DNA of 64,000 bases from JANQEU01 sp965242805 (GCA_965242805.1 CBDETD010000002.1:4836001-4900000); one strand, 5' to 3'. Positions 17,134 through 26,138 are shown, counted from the stretch's first letter. Notes: a model not told the origin generated them from the letters alone. Numbers and translations are program-made.

Positions 17134-17442
17134 ATGGCTGTGATTGAAAAAGAAAAATTGGAAACAGTTGCTTTTGTCTTGAAAACAATAGCACATCCTT
17201 TGCGCATAGGAATTGTCAATTTACTTGGTAATACAAAGGAGATGTCCGTTACTGAGATCTGCGAAAAATTGAAATCAGAACAGTCCCTTACATCACATCA
17301 TCTTCAAAACATGAAATTGAAAGGGATACTGGGCAGTAGAAGAGAAGGTAAAAATATCTATTACAATTTACGGGTGACGGAGGTAACAAGTGTGATCCAT
17401 TGCATCGAGCATTGTGAGCAAATGCCGGTAGTAAATATGTAA
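17134..17442 (+). CDS. ArsR/SmtB-family winged-helix repressor
   Basis: A 102-residue helix-turn-helix regulator. The helix FVLKTIAHPLRIGIVNLLGN, the recognition region LTSHHLQNMKLKGIL and the wing SRREGKNIYYNLR are standard. Potential sensing ligands are the cysteine in SVTEICEKL and a Cys/His cluster in the last helix (IHCIEHCEQ), which could bind a thiophilic metal or react with sulfide or oxidants; the true signal is unknown. A dyad fitting an autoregulatory operator sits just upstream. The only plus-strand neighbour is the SDR, 84 bases upstream; the next gene is convergent. Confidence 0.88.
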   Translation: MAVIEKEKLETVAFVLKTIAHPLRIGIVNLLGNTKEMSVTEICEKLKSEQSLTSHHLQNMKLKGILGSRREGKNIYYNLRVTEVTSVIHCIEHCEQMPVVNM

Positions 17443-17460
17443 AGGAGCTATCCTTTTTTA
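17441..17460. terminator. Small hairpin shared by two convergent 3' ends
   Basis: AAAGGA (17441-17446), loop GCTA, TCCTTT (17451-17456), then three more T/A bases. The hairpin covers the ArsR stop codon and the last codons of the convergent DHFR-like gene, with a T-rich tail on the plus side and an A/T-rich flank on the other. It is short (6 base pairs), so efficiency is uncertain. Confidence 0.5.
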
Positions 17461-17966
17461 GAATACATGATCCGCACCATTCCGGAATCATACTCTTCGA
17501 TATCATTGACCTGGAACCATGTGTCATTCGAATTTGAGGTAAATAGAGGAATGCCAGTTCCCAGGATCATTGGGTGGATAAAGATCCACAGCTCATCGAT
17601 CAATCCTTCATTCAACAGTAAGGTATTGATCTCACTGCCTCCAATCAGCCAAATATCTTTTCCTTCTTTATCCTTGAGTTCGCGGACAAAGGGAACTACA
17701 TCATGGTGTATGAACGTGACCTCGTCATTGCTTTGGTAGGACACATCATGTGTGAAAACAAAGCTATTTTTGGTTTGATAGGGCCACTCTCCTCCAAATT
17801 CCAGGACCTGCCGATACGTCTTTCCACCCATCAAGACGGTATCAATTGTGTCTACGAAATCTTTGTATCCATAGTCCTGGTCCTGTAATAACCAATCGAC
17901 GTCACCATTTTCCCTGGCAATATATCCATCAAGACTTGAAGTGATGTAGAGAATGATCTTTCGCAT
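17448..17966 (-). CDS. Dihydrofolate reductase-like (RibD C-terminal fold) protein
   Basis: A 172-residue protein of the dihydrofolate reductase / RibD_C group. The start KIILYITSSLDGYIARENGDVDWL, the central VLMGGKTYRQVLEFGGEWPYQTKNSFVFT and the later IWLIGGSEINTLLL and HPMILGTGIPLF are typical. Such proteins reduce pterin- or pyrimidine-like substrates with NAD(P)H; the real substrate is unknown. It is not the folate-pathway FolA. A second member lies at 42656-43210. The gene converges on ArsR with a five-base gap. Confidence 0.88.
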   Translation of the reverse strand: MRKIILYITSSLDGYIARENGDVDWLLQDQDYGYKDFVDTIDTVLMGGKTYRQVLEFGGEWPYQTKNSFVFTHDVSYQSNDEVTFIHHDVVPFVRELKDKEGKDIWLIGGSEINTLLLNEGLIDELWIFIHPMILGTGIPLFTSNSNDTWFQVNDIEEYDSGMVRIMYSKKG

Positions 17967-18200
17967 GCAACAAATTAAGTCAAAAGATGCTTTAAGATGA
18001 ATGAATGTGAGGGGGAAATAACTGCGAAATTTCTGATTTTAGGTGGGTCAAATGTCAACTCGGAGACCAGCATTTGAAATGGCATATGTTAGGTTTGATC
18101 TTGCTTATTGGACACAATAAAATCCATGTGAACTCGCTTTATATGTGACAACAAGCATTAGATATTGTAAAATATCAACTTTTTATTGTAATATTCGTTT

Positions 18201-19169
18201 ATGGTACTTGTACCTATGATCCTGCGAAAGCATATCACCCTTGTCATCATCATTGTTTGCTTTACGGAAGCTGAATGCCAGGTGTCCACTGATGGCTACA
18301 GGGCCAAGATCTCCGAATTTGGGATTGAAGTATTGTCTGATTACAGAACCTCAGGAGATTCCGATCTGTATGGTAGTGCAGATTCTGAAGTAGAGGTTGA
18401 ACGGTTGATCAGAACAAAGTTGGCGATCCCTGTCATTATCACGGATAGTCACCTTTTTGGTGTTCAGTTGAAATATAACCAACACCAGTTTGAATTTGAT
18501 GGGCCTGTTGCAGGCAATAACTTACTATATGAGACATTGGAAGAAACCCGATTCAACAATATAGGTGGGAGACTGGTCTATCAAAGAAACTTCAACTCAG
18601 CTTCTTTAAGATTCATAGGAGGAGCCGAATTGAAAAGTGATCAGCAGCAATGGGATCGAAACAGCTCCAAATATTTCGTAGCCGGATTTTATCGAAAACA
18701 ACTTTCAGATAATCGTAGAATTGGAGGAGGATTGGTGATCAATCAATCGTTAGGAAGGTTTTCAGCATATCCCATTTTTCAATATGAACATAGTTTCTCT
18801 CCCCGGTGGACTCTGGATCTTGTGTTGCCAAAGTCGGCCTCAATCCGCAGAAAGCTAAACAATAAGACCTACCTGATTGGAAAAGCGGAACTAAAAGGGT
18901 GGAGATACAACCTTAGCGATGAAAACAATCCTGGTGATCAGGATCTTACCATCCGTAAGACTGACCTTCAATTAATAGTTTCCTTTGAGAGAGAGATTCA
19001 TGACTTTCTATGGTTTGGAGTTGATTTCGGGTACAATCGAAACTTTAATTACTTCCTAACGGAACCGGGTGGAGGAAGGAGAGATGCGGTTGTTGACCTT
19101 AATGTCAATGATGCCAAATTCTTGAAATTCTCCATGTTCATTGTTCCTCCCAGGAAGCTTCTCAATTGA
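18201..19169 (+). CDS. Predicted outer-membrane beta-barrel protein (DUF6268-like)
   Basis: A 322-residue protein with a signal peptide (hydrophobic HITLVIIIVCF, cleavage near ECQ). Many alternating amphipathic strands with aromatic residues follow (GGRLVYQRNF, YFVAGFYRKQL, FSAYPIFQYEHSF, WFGVDFGYNRNFNYF). I recall a similar pattern in DUF6268 outer-membrane proteins, but this is only a resemblance. The start could be ATG 18201 or the in-frame ATG at 18216. No partner gene is evident; the next gene starts 106 bases later. Confidence 0.7.
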   Translation: MVLVPMILRKHITLVIIIVCFTEAECQVSTDGYRAKISEFGIEVLSDYRTSGDSDLYGSADSEVEVERLIRTKLAIPVIITDSHLFGVQLKYNQHQFEFDGPVAGNNLLYETLEETRFNNIGGRLVYQRNFNSASLRFIGGAELKSDQQQWDRNSSKYFVAGFYRKQLSDNRRIGGGLVINQSLGRFSAYPIFQYEHSFSPRWTLDLVLPKSASIRRKLNNKTYLIGKAELKGWRYNLSDENNPGDQDLTIRKTDLQLIVSFEREIHDFLWFGVDFGYNRNFNYFLTEPGGGRRDAVVDLNVNDAKFLKFSMFIVPPRKLLN

Positions 19170-19274
19170 TCGTCACAATTTCCAGCAGTTCCATATCCCA
19201 CATTATTATTCGGTTAACTATTTTACTTATTTTCGGGCTGATAACTAACCGTTTTAACCAAATAATAGTAACCT

Positions 19275-19829
19275 ATGCCAGTCCGGGGCTCTGTCATCAA
19301 ATCAATTGGAGAATTTGTCAAGATCCGTCACACGAATGAATATGGTAAATGGTTTGATTCATTACCAGAGAGATCTCAAGAGATCTATAATGATTCCATT
19401 GCAACCAAGGAATGGTATTCCCTGGAAGATGGTATTATTATTCCAACAGAAAAGATCTGTGAACTATTCTTTAATGATCAACGATCAGGTTCATGGGAGT
19501 CAGGCAGGTTTAGTGCCGAATATGGTTTGACAGGCGTATATAAGGTTTTCGTAGTAGTCAGTACCCCTAATTACCTCATGAAGAGGGCCAGTAGAATATT
19601 GAGCACTTTTTACACGCCTTCAGAGATTATTGTGGCTCATAATTCATCCAAAGACATGATACTTCATTTCACGAAATTCCCTTCAAGCAGTGAGATCATG
19701 GAATGGAGGGTAGGGGGCTGGATGGAAAAAGCCCTTGAGATCTGTGGTTGTAAAAACTTGAAGGTTGATATTACCAAATCAATGGCAAGAGGTGATAAGC
19801 TAATCGAGTATAAGATCACCTGGGACTAG
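19275..19829 (+). CDS. Conserved cytosolic protein, possible V4R/heme-NO-binding-like sensor fold
   Basis: A 184-residue soluble protein without signal peptide. The pattern is RGSVIKSIGEFVKIRH at the N terminus, an ATKEWYSLEDGIIIPTEKI helix, a GLTGVYKVFVVVSTPNYLMKRAS segment, and a C-terminal GWMEKALEICGC followed by GDKLIEYKITWD. The overall order recalls small-molecule sensor folds of the V4R / HNOB / DUF2378 type, whose last strand often reads G-D-x3-(E/F)-x-I-x-W. The cysteines normally preceding that strand are absent. I cannot name a function. It converges with the lipoprotein gene at 19887. Confidence 0.6.
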   Translation: MPVRGSVIKSIGEFVKIRHTNEYGKWFDSLPERSQEIYNDSIATKEWYSLEDGIIIPTEKICELFFNDQRSGSWESGRFSAEYGLTGVYKVFVVVSTPNYLMKRASRILSTFYTPSEIIVAHNSSKDMILHFTKFPSSSEIMEWRVGGWMEKALEICGCKNLKVDITKSMARGDKLIEYKITWD

Positions 19830-19886
19830 TACCAGGGTCTGTTGGAAAATTCCACCCTTAATGTAGGAAATATAGCATGTTGTACT

Positions 19887-21272
19887 TTAATTTTTAGTGA
19901 TAGTAAGGTGATCCACTTCAGATCCGCTTTCTACTTCTAAACGAATTACGTTTTCGTTGAATTCCAGGATGGTCCATTCATTTGAAAGTTCGTTGTATGG
20001 CGATTCATCGAAATGTAACAACAAAATCAAATCGGCAACAGATAACCAATTACCAGATAGAGTATCGTTTTGGTCGTAGATCTCCACGGCACCAACGATA
20101 TTAAAATCAATATCTGGCAAGCTAAAGCGATCTGTTTCATCTTTACCATCGTCCAAATACTCCGAAATACCCCAATTTCCAGTAGACATTATTATTTCGA
20201 GCTGAGTATTCATATTGCCAATATCTCGTTCGAAAACAAGAAATTCTGAACTGCCAGTGCCTCCACTAATATGTTGCAATACTACGATAGTACTATCTAA
20301 CTTCAGTACATCCCAACTTTTTCTAATACTGGTAAGAAAACCGGTTCCTTCAAATTCAATATTTAGGACACTCATGGAATCATTAAAATCCCATAATCCG
20401 CCGGTAGTTTCTCCATCGATGGTTGCAGATACACTTCCATCTTCAGAAAATGAAAACGCATAGCCCGACAATTCCGAAGTAAGTTCCTCGACATCATAAA
20501 ACAATGTTGAATACCAATTCCCATCGGTTAGAGGTGATTCCAAGGGAGTTGTAAGTGTATCAGGATCGAATGAGGGTTCGAACTCGAAATCATCCTTTTC
20601 GTCACAACCATCTTGATTGATTGTAATGTAATTTTCCAGCTCAGAATTACTGTTAAAAGTCCTTTCCACCCCAAGATGGTCTATCATTTGGATAGGGAAT
20701 TCAAAACTTAAAAGATCTTCATTTCCCAGTGATTTGATAAATTCATTTAGAAATCTATCTGAAAAAAACTCTAATACGTCAGCTGTTTCCGATGGTCTTC
20801 TAAATACTGACACTTTGATCGGATATTTGATATCAATACATTCGATATCATCATCCGATCCATCACCTATACATTCATCGGAATAGTCCTTGAACATATC
20901 TTCGTCTGTTAAGGTAATGGTTGAATGGTCAGGTAGGACGATACTTACCGGGAATTCAAATGTTATATCATCAGGTTCTCTCTCCAGAAGGCTCAGCAGG
21001 CTATCGAGATCTCGAAAAGCTTGATTGTCCTGTAATGTGAGTGGTATCTCTTCGACAGAGATACTAACAGGAAGAAGGGTTTGGAAACAACTGGATCCAT
21101 CTAAAATATCATCGCTGGATCCATCCAATAACGTGACCCGATCTATAAGATCTAATAATTCTGCCGTAGAGGTAATAGTTTTGTCGTCATCAATGGGTGT
21201 TATGTCATCAATTCCTTCCTGGCAACTTACCAGTAGTATTGTGAATAAAATCCATGTGGTTCTTTTGATCAC
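19887..21272 (-). CDS. Large acidic lipoprotein of unknown function
   Basis: About 461 residues. The start is placed at GTG 21272 because it begins a clean lipoprotein signal (KRTTWILFTILLVSC, lipobox LLVS-C). The longer frame starting at GTG 21320 begins inside the loop of the upstream terminator hairpin and is unlikely. The mature part is rich in Asp/Glu/Ser. It contains two similar segments (ITFEFPVSIVLPDHSTITL and LSFEFPIQMIDHLGVERTF, each followed by an acidic helix), then a lipocalin-like C-terminal part (ESPLTDGNWYSTLFYDVEE ... FSFSEDGSVSATIDGET). It follows the 21351 lipoprotein on the same strand but across a terminator. Confidence 0.75.
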   Translation of the reverse strand: MIKRTTWILFTILLVSCQEGIDDITPIDDDKTITSTAELLDLIDRVTLLDGSSDDILDGSSCFQTLLPVSISVEEIPLTLQDNQAFRDLDSLLSLLEREPDDITFEFPVSIVLPDHSTITLTDEDMFKDYSDECIGDGSDDDIECIDIKYPIKVSVFRRPSETADVLEFFSDRFLNEFIKSLGNEDLLSFEFPIQMIDHLGVERTFNSNSELENYITINQDGCDEKDDFEFEPSFDPDTLTTPLESPLTDGNWYSTLFYDVEELTSELSGYAFSFSEDGSVSATIDGETTGGLWDFNDSMSVLNIEFEGTGFLTSIRKSWDVLKLDSTIVVLQHISGGTGSSEFLVFERDIGNMNTQLEIIMSTGNWGISEYLDDGKDETDRFSLPDIDFNIVGAVEIYDQNDTLSGNWLSVADLILLLHFDESPYNELSNEWTILEFNENVIRLEVESGSEVDHLTITKN

Positions 21273-21291
21273 CTCGTAACGGATAGTTTTT

Positions 21292-21332
21292 AACAAAAAT
21301 ATCCCATTCCATCTTGCCACATGGAATGGGAT
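21292..21332 (-). terminator. Rho-independent terminator after the 21351 lipoprotein gene
   Basis: A perfect 11-base stem, arms ATCCCATTCCA (21301-21311) and TGGAATGGGAT (21322-21332), with a 10-base loop. Read on the minus strand it is followed by ATTTTTGTT. It lies 18 bases after the stop of the lipoprotein gene at 21351-22082 and separates it from the larger lipoprotein gene, so read-through between the two should be reduced. Confidence 0.8.
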
Positions 21333-21350
21333 ACCTTAATACATAGTTAA

Positions 21351-22082
21351 TTATTCATCTAATAGATCTGCTGCAGCCTTGATATTGTCCTTTAGTGCAT
21401 CGGCAATATCTTTATTATCGTCATCGTCATCAGGATTGATCTGAATAAGTCCATCCTCATTTGTGTCTACGGCTTGTGAAAGATCAATCTGAACTTCTGA
21501 GTTTAAGAACTGGTCAATTGAGAATGATACTGAAACACTAACTCCATTTTCATCTACCACGACACCAGTACTTTTTCCAACATCAAGGTTTTCACTGGTA
21601 TCGTGCCACATTTCGAAAGGCACTCCATCGATGGTACCGGCAACAAAGATTGAACGATCATATAATGGATCATTTTCACCTACGTCCCTGGTTTTATGAA
21701 GTTTAAACCTCAACTCCTCATATACTCCAATAGGGATTTCTGCATTACCAATTGATTGATCCAGTGCTCCAGTTTCATCCAATAGATCTAGTGCATATGG
21801 TCCTCGGAAAGCTACTTCCGTACTGTCGTCTGCAATACCGTCATCATCAGAATCCGTTTTGAATATCACATCTCTGATACTAATTTGGAAATCAGTGATC
21901 TCAATAGTAGCGTTTGTTCTTCCATTTGTTCGGCCACTACTCAAGGTAGTACTTCCAGTACTTGTAAAGGCCAAATCCACTTGAGCTGTAGGTGATGGAT
22001 TAGAATCACTATCGGAACAACTTGTATTCAAAATGAGAATTGTCCCTATAATGAAAGCGAAAATAATTCTTGTCTTTTTCAT
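21351..22082 (-). CDS. DUF4382-like lipoprotein
   Basis: A 243-residue lipoprotein (lipobox LNTS-C, signal about 1-21). The mature protein is a beta-rich sandwich-like domain with IEITDFQISIRDVIFKTD, IPIGVYEELRFKLHKTRD and GTIDGVPFEMW. It carries Asp-rich, calcium-loop-like stretches (DSDDDGIADD and NEDGLIQINPDDDDDN). Layout and C terminus resemble the lipoprotein at 28273-29010, so they are likely members of one family. The gene is divergent from the sigma factor at 22179 and shares a GGGGGTA promoter element with FecR. It may be a surface-exposed substrate or stress-responsive protein; function is unknown. Confidence 0.8.
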   Translation of the reverse strand: MKKTRIIFAFIIGTILILNTSCSDSDSNPSPTAQVDLAFTSTGSTTLSSGRTNGRTNATIEITDFQISIRDVIFKTDSDDDGIADDSTEVAFRGPYALDLLDETGALDQSIGNAEIPIGVYEELRFKLHKTRDVGENDPLYDRSIFVAGTIDGVPFEMWHDTSENLDVGKSTGVVVDENGVSVSVSFSIDQFLNSEVQIDLSQAVDTNEDGLIQINPDDDDDNKDIADALKDNIKAAADLLDE

Positions 22083-22125
22083 GATTAATTTACCTTAGTT
22101 TCAAAAATTTCGATTTTGGACATGA

Positions 22126-22155
22126 AACCCTCAGTATCATAAACCTCCTACCCCC
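22126..22155 (-). promoter_or_regulatory. GGGGGTA / AGGGTT element upstream of the lipoprotein gene
   Basis: Read on the minus strand: GGGGGTA (22149-22155), 17 bases, then AGGGTT (22126-22131), lying about 45-75 bases before the lipoprotein ATG at 22082. The core GGGGGTAGGA is identical to one in front of the FecR gene at 22685, in the matching orientation. This suggests a shared activator or ECF-sigma site. Confidence 0.5.
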
Positions 22156-22178
22156 CAGTGTAAAATATTTTTAGAAAA

Positions 22179-22682
22179 GTGAGCGAAACCTGCAATGAAA
22201 AAGTTTTCAATTCTCTATTTCGAGATCTTTCTGAAGATCTGTATAGGTTTCTCTACCATAAATTTGGAGCGGGTATTGAAGCGAATGACGTAGTACAAGA
22301 GGCGTTTGTAGCGCTATGGAATAATTGCCATAAAGTTTCTCCAGAAAAGGCCAAATCATATTTACTGACAGTTGTTACCAACAAGACTTTAAAAGAGTTT
22401 CGTAAGGATAAAGTAAGATTGAAGTATGTAACATCCCGGGGAAGTGGAGGAATCTCACGTTCTCCTGAGGAGGAAATGGAGGAGAAAGAGTTCCATGACC
22501 AATTAATCAAAGCTTTGGAGGAGCTTCCCGAGAGGCAACGTCAGGCCTTTCTCCTGAATAGAATGGATAATATGACGCATCGTCAAATTGCGGAGGAGCT
22601 TAACATTTCACAGAAGGCTGTTGAAAAGAGGATCTATAAGGCTGCGGCCTCGCTTTTGAAGAAACTGGGCAAAAAGATTTAG
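22179..22682 (+). CDS. ECF-type sigma factor of a FecR / TonB-receptor signalling unit
   Basis: A 167-residue sigma-70 family factor. Region sigma2 (about 10-75) includes EANDVVQEAFVALWNN. Region sigma4 (about 108-160) includes LEELPERQRQAFLLNRMDNM and the helix-turn-helix HRQIAEELNISQKAVEKRI. GTG at 22179 is the start. Followed 53 bases later by FecR and then a TonB-dependent receptor with an STN domain, it is the cytosolic output of a FecI/FecR-like surface-signalling pathway. The gene is bracketed by inverted copies of a GGGGGTAGGA element, suggesting that it or another factor drives both the divergent lipoprotein and the downstream FecR operon. Confidence 0.93.
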   Translation: MSETCNEKVFNSLFRDLSEDLYRFLYHKFGAGIEANDVVQEAFVALWNNCHKVSPEKAKSYLLTVVTNKTLKEFRKDKVRLKYVTSRGSGGISRSPEEEMEEKEFHDQLIKALEELPERQRQAFLLNRMDNMTHRQIAEELNISQKAVEKRIYKAAASLLKKLGKKI

Positions 22683-22684
22683 TA

Positions 22685-22714
22685 GGGGGTAGGAACCAAC
22701 GTTATAAAGGGGTT
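22685..22714 (+). promoter_or_regulatory. GGGGGTA / AGGGGTT element upstream of FecR
   Basis: GGGGGTA (22685-22691), 16 bases, AGGGGTT (22708-22714), immediately after the sigma stop and 21 bases before the FecR ATG. It includes GGAACC at 22692-22697, which resembles ECF -35 boxes. It is the best candidate for a sigma-dependent promoter of the FecR / receptor genes. Confidence 0.5.
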
Positions 22715-22735
22715 AATTTGGTGTGATTGTAAAAA

Positions 22736-23659
22736 ATGAGTAGAAAACAAACCATAAGGAAATGGCTTGCAGGCAAGGGATCAGAGAATGGATCAGGCTT
22801 TAAAGAAAGTGAAGATCTACTTCTATTAGAAAAGATTCAAAAGCACCTTGACACATTAGAAGTTCCTTTTTATGATGTAGAGTCGGAACTTTCAAAATTT
22901 ATTGAAAGAAAACCACTTCGTAAACAACGACAAATTTTGTTTTCCGGAAGACAATGGACATTGCCAGTAGCAGCTTCAATAATTTTGACTGTGTGCATTT
23001 ACCTTTTTTACCCAAACGATAAGAATAATGCCGTTGAACAGCAATCGATTATAGCTAAAACCGCCGAGAAGAAAGAACTATTTCTTCCTGACTCGTCCTT
23101 TGTCGTTCTCAATGCCGATTCTAAGGTTGAATTTAATCGAGACAATTGGGCCCAAAATCGTGTTGTTACCTTGACAGGAGAAGCCTATTTTGAAGTTAGA
23201 ACTGGGTCTGCCTTTAAGGTGGTGAGTGAAAATGGGGAAGTGCACGTACTTGGAACAAAATTTAATGTTAAAGTCAGAAATGGATTATTTCAGGTCTTAT
23301 GCTATGAGGGTAAGGTTAGAATGACTTCCAAAGCGTTTAATGCCGATTTGACTGGTGGGAAAGGGATCAATCTTTTAAATCAAGGCCCAATAGCAGTAGA
23401 CGTCGCAAGATCTACTCCTTCCTGGACAGGGATGACGAGTGAATTTCAGAGTCTTCCCTTATTCATGGTTTTGGAAGAACTTGAAAGACAATATGATATC
23501 TCCGTAACATTCAATGGAGTTGATATAAACCAATTGTTCACTGGCAGTTTTGTCCATGGGGATTTAAATTTAGCATTAGAAACTATCTCGGTTTCAACAG
23601 GGACTTCCTACATTTTTGATGATCCCAGTTCCGTAAGCTTTAAAAGTGAGAATCCTTAA
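22736..23659 (+). CDS. FecR-family anti-sigma regulator
   Basis: A 307-residue inner-membrane signal relay. The cytosolic N-terminal segment (1-72) is expected to hold the sigma factor. One transmembrane helix lies at about 75-92. The periplasmic FecR domain (about 112-215) has LPDSSFVVLNADSKVEF, VVTLTGEAYFEV and VHVLGTKFNVKV, and a DUF4974-type C-terminal domain (about 235-307) has LPLFMVLEELERQYDISV. The last domain normally contacts the STN domain of the partner receptor. Its stop overlaps the receptor start by 14 bases. Confidence 0.94.
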   Translation: MSRKQTIRKWLAGKGSENGSGFKESEDLLLLEKIQKHLDTLEVPFYDVESELSKFIERKPLRKQRQILFSGRQWTLPVAASIILTVCIYLFYPNDKNNAVEQQSIIAKTAEKKELFLPDSSFVVLNADSKVEFNRDNWAQNRVVTLTGEAYFEVRTGSAFKVVSENGEVHVLGTKFNVKVRNGLFQVLCYEGKVRMTSKAFNADLTGGKGINLLNQGPIAVDVARSTPSWTGMTSEFQSLPLFMVLEELERQYDISVTFNGVDINQLFTGSFVHGDLNLALETISVSTGTSYIFDDPSSVSFKSENP

Positions 23660-26138
23660 GACTTCTGTTGTCGCGTTACTTCATTTTCTAGGGACTGTCA
23701 CTTTTTCGCAGGAATCTCGTTCCATCAAAGTCATTTTGGATAGCCTTGTCCAAACAAGGGGCTTAAGCTTTTCTTACCTTGATCAAAATCTGGAAAATGT
23801 CAAGGTCCCTTCCGGAGATAATATCACACTTGACTCATTAATAAGATTCGTTGAAAATTATACTCTACTGGAAATACATGAAGTAAGCGCTGATAACTAC
23901 GTTGTAGTAAAGCCATCAAAGAAGAAAATAATATACAGTGGCAGTCTTTTAGATGCAGAAACGAAAGAACCCCTAATCGGTGCACTTGTTTATGGTCACA
24001 ACTTCGCAATAAGTGATGCTAACGGCGAGTTCAAATTGGACGCTTTTGCTTCTGAAGTATTGAATGTACAACATGTGGGTTATGGCAACATTCAGATTCC
24101 TTCATTTATTGAGAAAGGGTATCAATCCCAAAAGTTTTACCTGGATTACGACCCGACCATACTTCCGGAGATCACAATTTACAACTACCTGACTAGGGGA
24201 ATCAGTAAGACGCAAGACGGTGCATTCCTGATTTCAAGGCAATCCATGCGTATGTTGCCAGGTCTTATTGAGCCTGATGTACTTCATAGTTTACAATTTC
24301 TGCCCGGAATATCGAGCATCAATGAAACCGTCTCAGAAGTAAACATTAGGGGAGGAACTAACGATCAGAATCTTATTCTTTATGATGGGATCAGGATCTA
24401 CCAATCCGGTCATTTTTTCGGTTTGATTTCCGTCTTTAATCCTCAAGTTGTCAAGGAATCAAGATTAATCAAACAAGGTACTTCTCCTCAATATGGTGAT
24501 GGTGTTTCTGGAACAATAGTCCTAAACAGTTCTGATCAGGTTCCTCAGCATGCGAAGTTTAATTTTGGTATCAATATGTTATTTCTTGATGGCCTGATGA
24601 ATATTCCAATGGGTAAGAACGGTGTGATTTTGGCGGGAGGACGGAAATCGTTTGGTGAATTCGTTCATACCCCCACCTATAATAGTTATTTCGAAAGAGC
24701 CTTTAAAGAAACCGAGGTAAGAAATTCTTCACCGGATGCCGCTGCTCTGGCCAATTCAAATGAAAATCTTTCCTTCTATGATTACAATTTGAAATTCATC
24801 AATAAATTTTCCAATCGTGATGAGTTGAAAATTAATTTTTTCTCCGTCTTCAATGAAGTTCAGTTTCTTGAGAATGCAGTAATAAATAACATAAGGCAAT
24901 CGAGGAAGAGCAGTCTGGATCAGGAGAGTTTGGCAGGAGGAATTGAGTATGAAAAGTGGTGGAGTGGAAATTTGGTTTCAAACTTTGTTGCTTCCGTTTC
25001 CAATTACAAACTAAAAGCTATCAACTCTAACATATTGCAAGATCAAGAATTGACACAATTGAATGAGGTATTGGATTATCAATTCAAAGTGGTTTCAAGA
25101 GTATTATTGGAGAAAAGTGACCTTATGTTTGGATATCAAGGTAACAATCTGGGTGTGACCAATGCAAACATTATCAATAGGCCCTCGCTGATTGAAAGAG
25201 TAAAAAAAGTAGCCGATATCCATTCTATCTTTGTTGAAGGAAATCGGAAATTCGGAATGGCCAACTTCAGGGTGGGGTTTAGGTCCAATTATTACGATGG
25301 GCTCAAAAAAGTGACTATTGAACCAAGGGGATCTATCTCTAGAACATTCGGTCAATATTTTGGAGTTGAACTAACGGGTGAGGTTAAAAGCCAAACACTG
25401 TTTCAAAAAATTGATTTGCAGACTGACTTTCTTGGCATTGAAAAGAGGAAATGGATCCTGGCCGAGAGACGTTCATCTGATCTTATACGTGGGAATCAGG
25501 TTTCGATGGGATTGAGTTATAAACGCAACAGACTCCTAATAAATATTGAAGGCTATGTAAAAAAGGCCAATAACATTTCCATCGCCAATCAAGGATTTCT
25601 CAACCAATTTCAGGATTCTACAGGTATCGGTAGATACATTGTCAAAGGAATGGATGTTGTAATGAGTCATAGTGTTGGCCCTATAGGTTATTGGGCAAGC
25701 TACACGTTTATGCAAAACAAGTACGAATTCAACATGTTGACGCCTGCTACATTTGCCAATAATATTGACATACCCCATACGGTTACATTAGGCATTAATT
25801 TTTCAACTCCTCAATTGGAATTGTCGACAGGAATTAACTGGCATTCAGGAAGGCCAACCACTGGCTTAGACATAGAAAGTGCCACCACTGGAGTGATCAG
25901 TTATAACTTACCCAATTCAGAAAGACTAATTCCATATTTTAGAACTGACATTTCCGGTATGTATAGTTGGAATTTCAGTTCGAAATTCAAAATTGATGCC
26001 GGTCTATCAATATGGAATTTAACCAACAGGAAGAATATTGTAAACGCATATTTCGAAAGAAATCTTGATGAAATCAGCAAGGTTGAGAAAACTGCACTTC
26101 CTCTTACAATAAATATGTTGATCAGGACACATTTCTGA
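23646..26138 (+). CDS. TonB-dependent outer-membrane receptor with STN signalling domain
   Basis: An 830-residue receptor starting at GTG 23646 inside fecR. Domains in order: signal peptide (1-21), STN secretin/TonB signalling domain (about 25-90), carboxypeptidase-regulatory-like domain (about 95-170, SGSLLDAETKEPLIGALVYG), plug (about 190-300, EVNIRGGTNDQNLILYDGI), and a beta-barrel ending in Phe (RTHF), the usual outer-membrane assembly signal. It probably imports a ligand and signals its presence through FecR to the sigma factor. No SusD partner follows, so polysaccharide uptake is less likely than a small ligand such as a siderophore or oligopeptide; the ligand is unknown. Confidence 0.93.
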   Translation: MRILKTSVVALLHFLGTVTFSQESRSIKVILDSLVQTRGLSFSYLDQNLENVKVPSGDNITLDSLIRFVENYTLLEIHEVSADNYVVVKPSKKKIIYSGSLLDAETKEPLIGALVYGHNFAISDANGEFKLDAFASEVLNVQHVGYGNIQIPSFIEKGYQSQKFYLDYDPTILPEITIYNYLTRGISKTQDGAFLISRQSMRMLPGLIEPDVLHSLQFLPGISSINETVSEVNIRGGTNDQNLILYDGIRIYQSGHFFGLISVFNPQVVKESRLIKQGTSPQYGDGVSGTIVLNSSDQVPQHAKFNFGINMLFLDGLMNIPMGKNGVILAGGRKSFGEFVHTPTYNSYFERAFKETEVRNSSPDAAALANSNENLSFYDYNLKFINKFSNRDELKINFFSVFNEVQFLENAVINNIRQSRKSSLDQESLAGGIEYEKWWSGNLVSNFVASVSNYKLKAINSNILQDQELTQLNEVLDYQFKVVSRVLLEKSDLMFGYQGNNLGVTNANIINRPSLIERVKKVADIHSIFVEGNRKFGMANFRVGFRSNYYDGLKKVTIEPRGSISRTFGQYFGVELTGEVKSQTLFQKIDLQTDFLGIEKRKWILAERRSSDLIRGNQVSMGLSYKRNRLLINIEGYVKKANNISIANQGFLNQFQDSTGIGRYIVKGMDVVMSHSVGPIGYWASYTFMQNKYEFNMLTPATFANNIDIPHTVTLGINFSTPQLELSTGINWHSGRPTTGLDIESATTGVISYNLPNSERLIPYFRTDISGMYSWNFSSKFKIDAGLSIWNLTNRKNIVNAYFERNLDEISKVEKTALPLTINMLIRTHF

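Noticed and set aside
21273..21320. Longer start (GTG 21320) for the acidic lipoprotein
   Set aside because: It falls in the loop of a strong terminator hairpin and would place 16 extra residues before the lipoprotein signal; GTG 21272 fits better.
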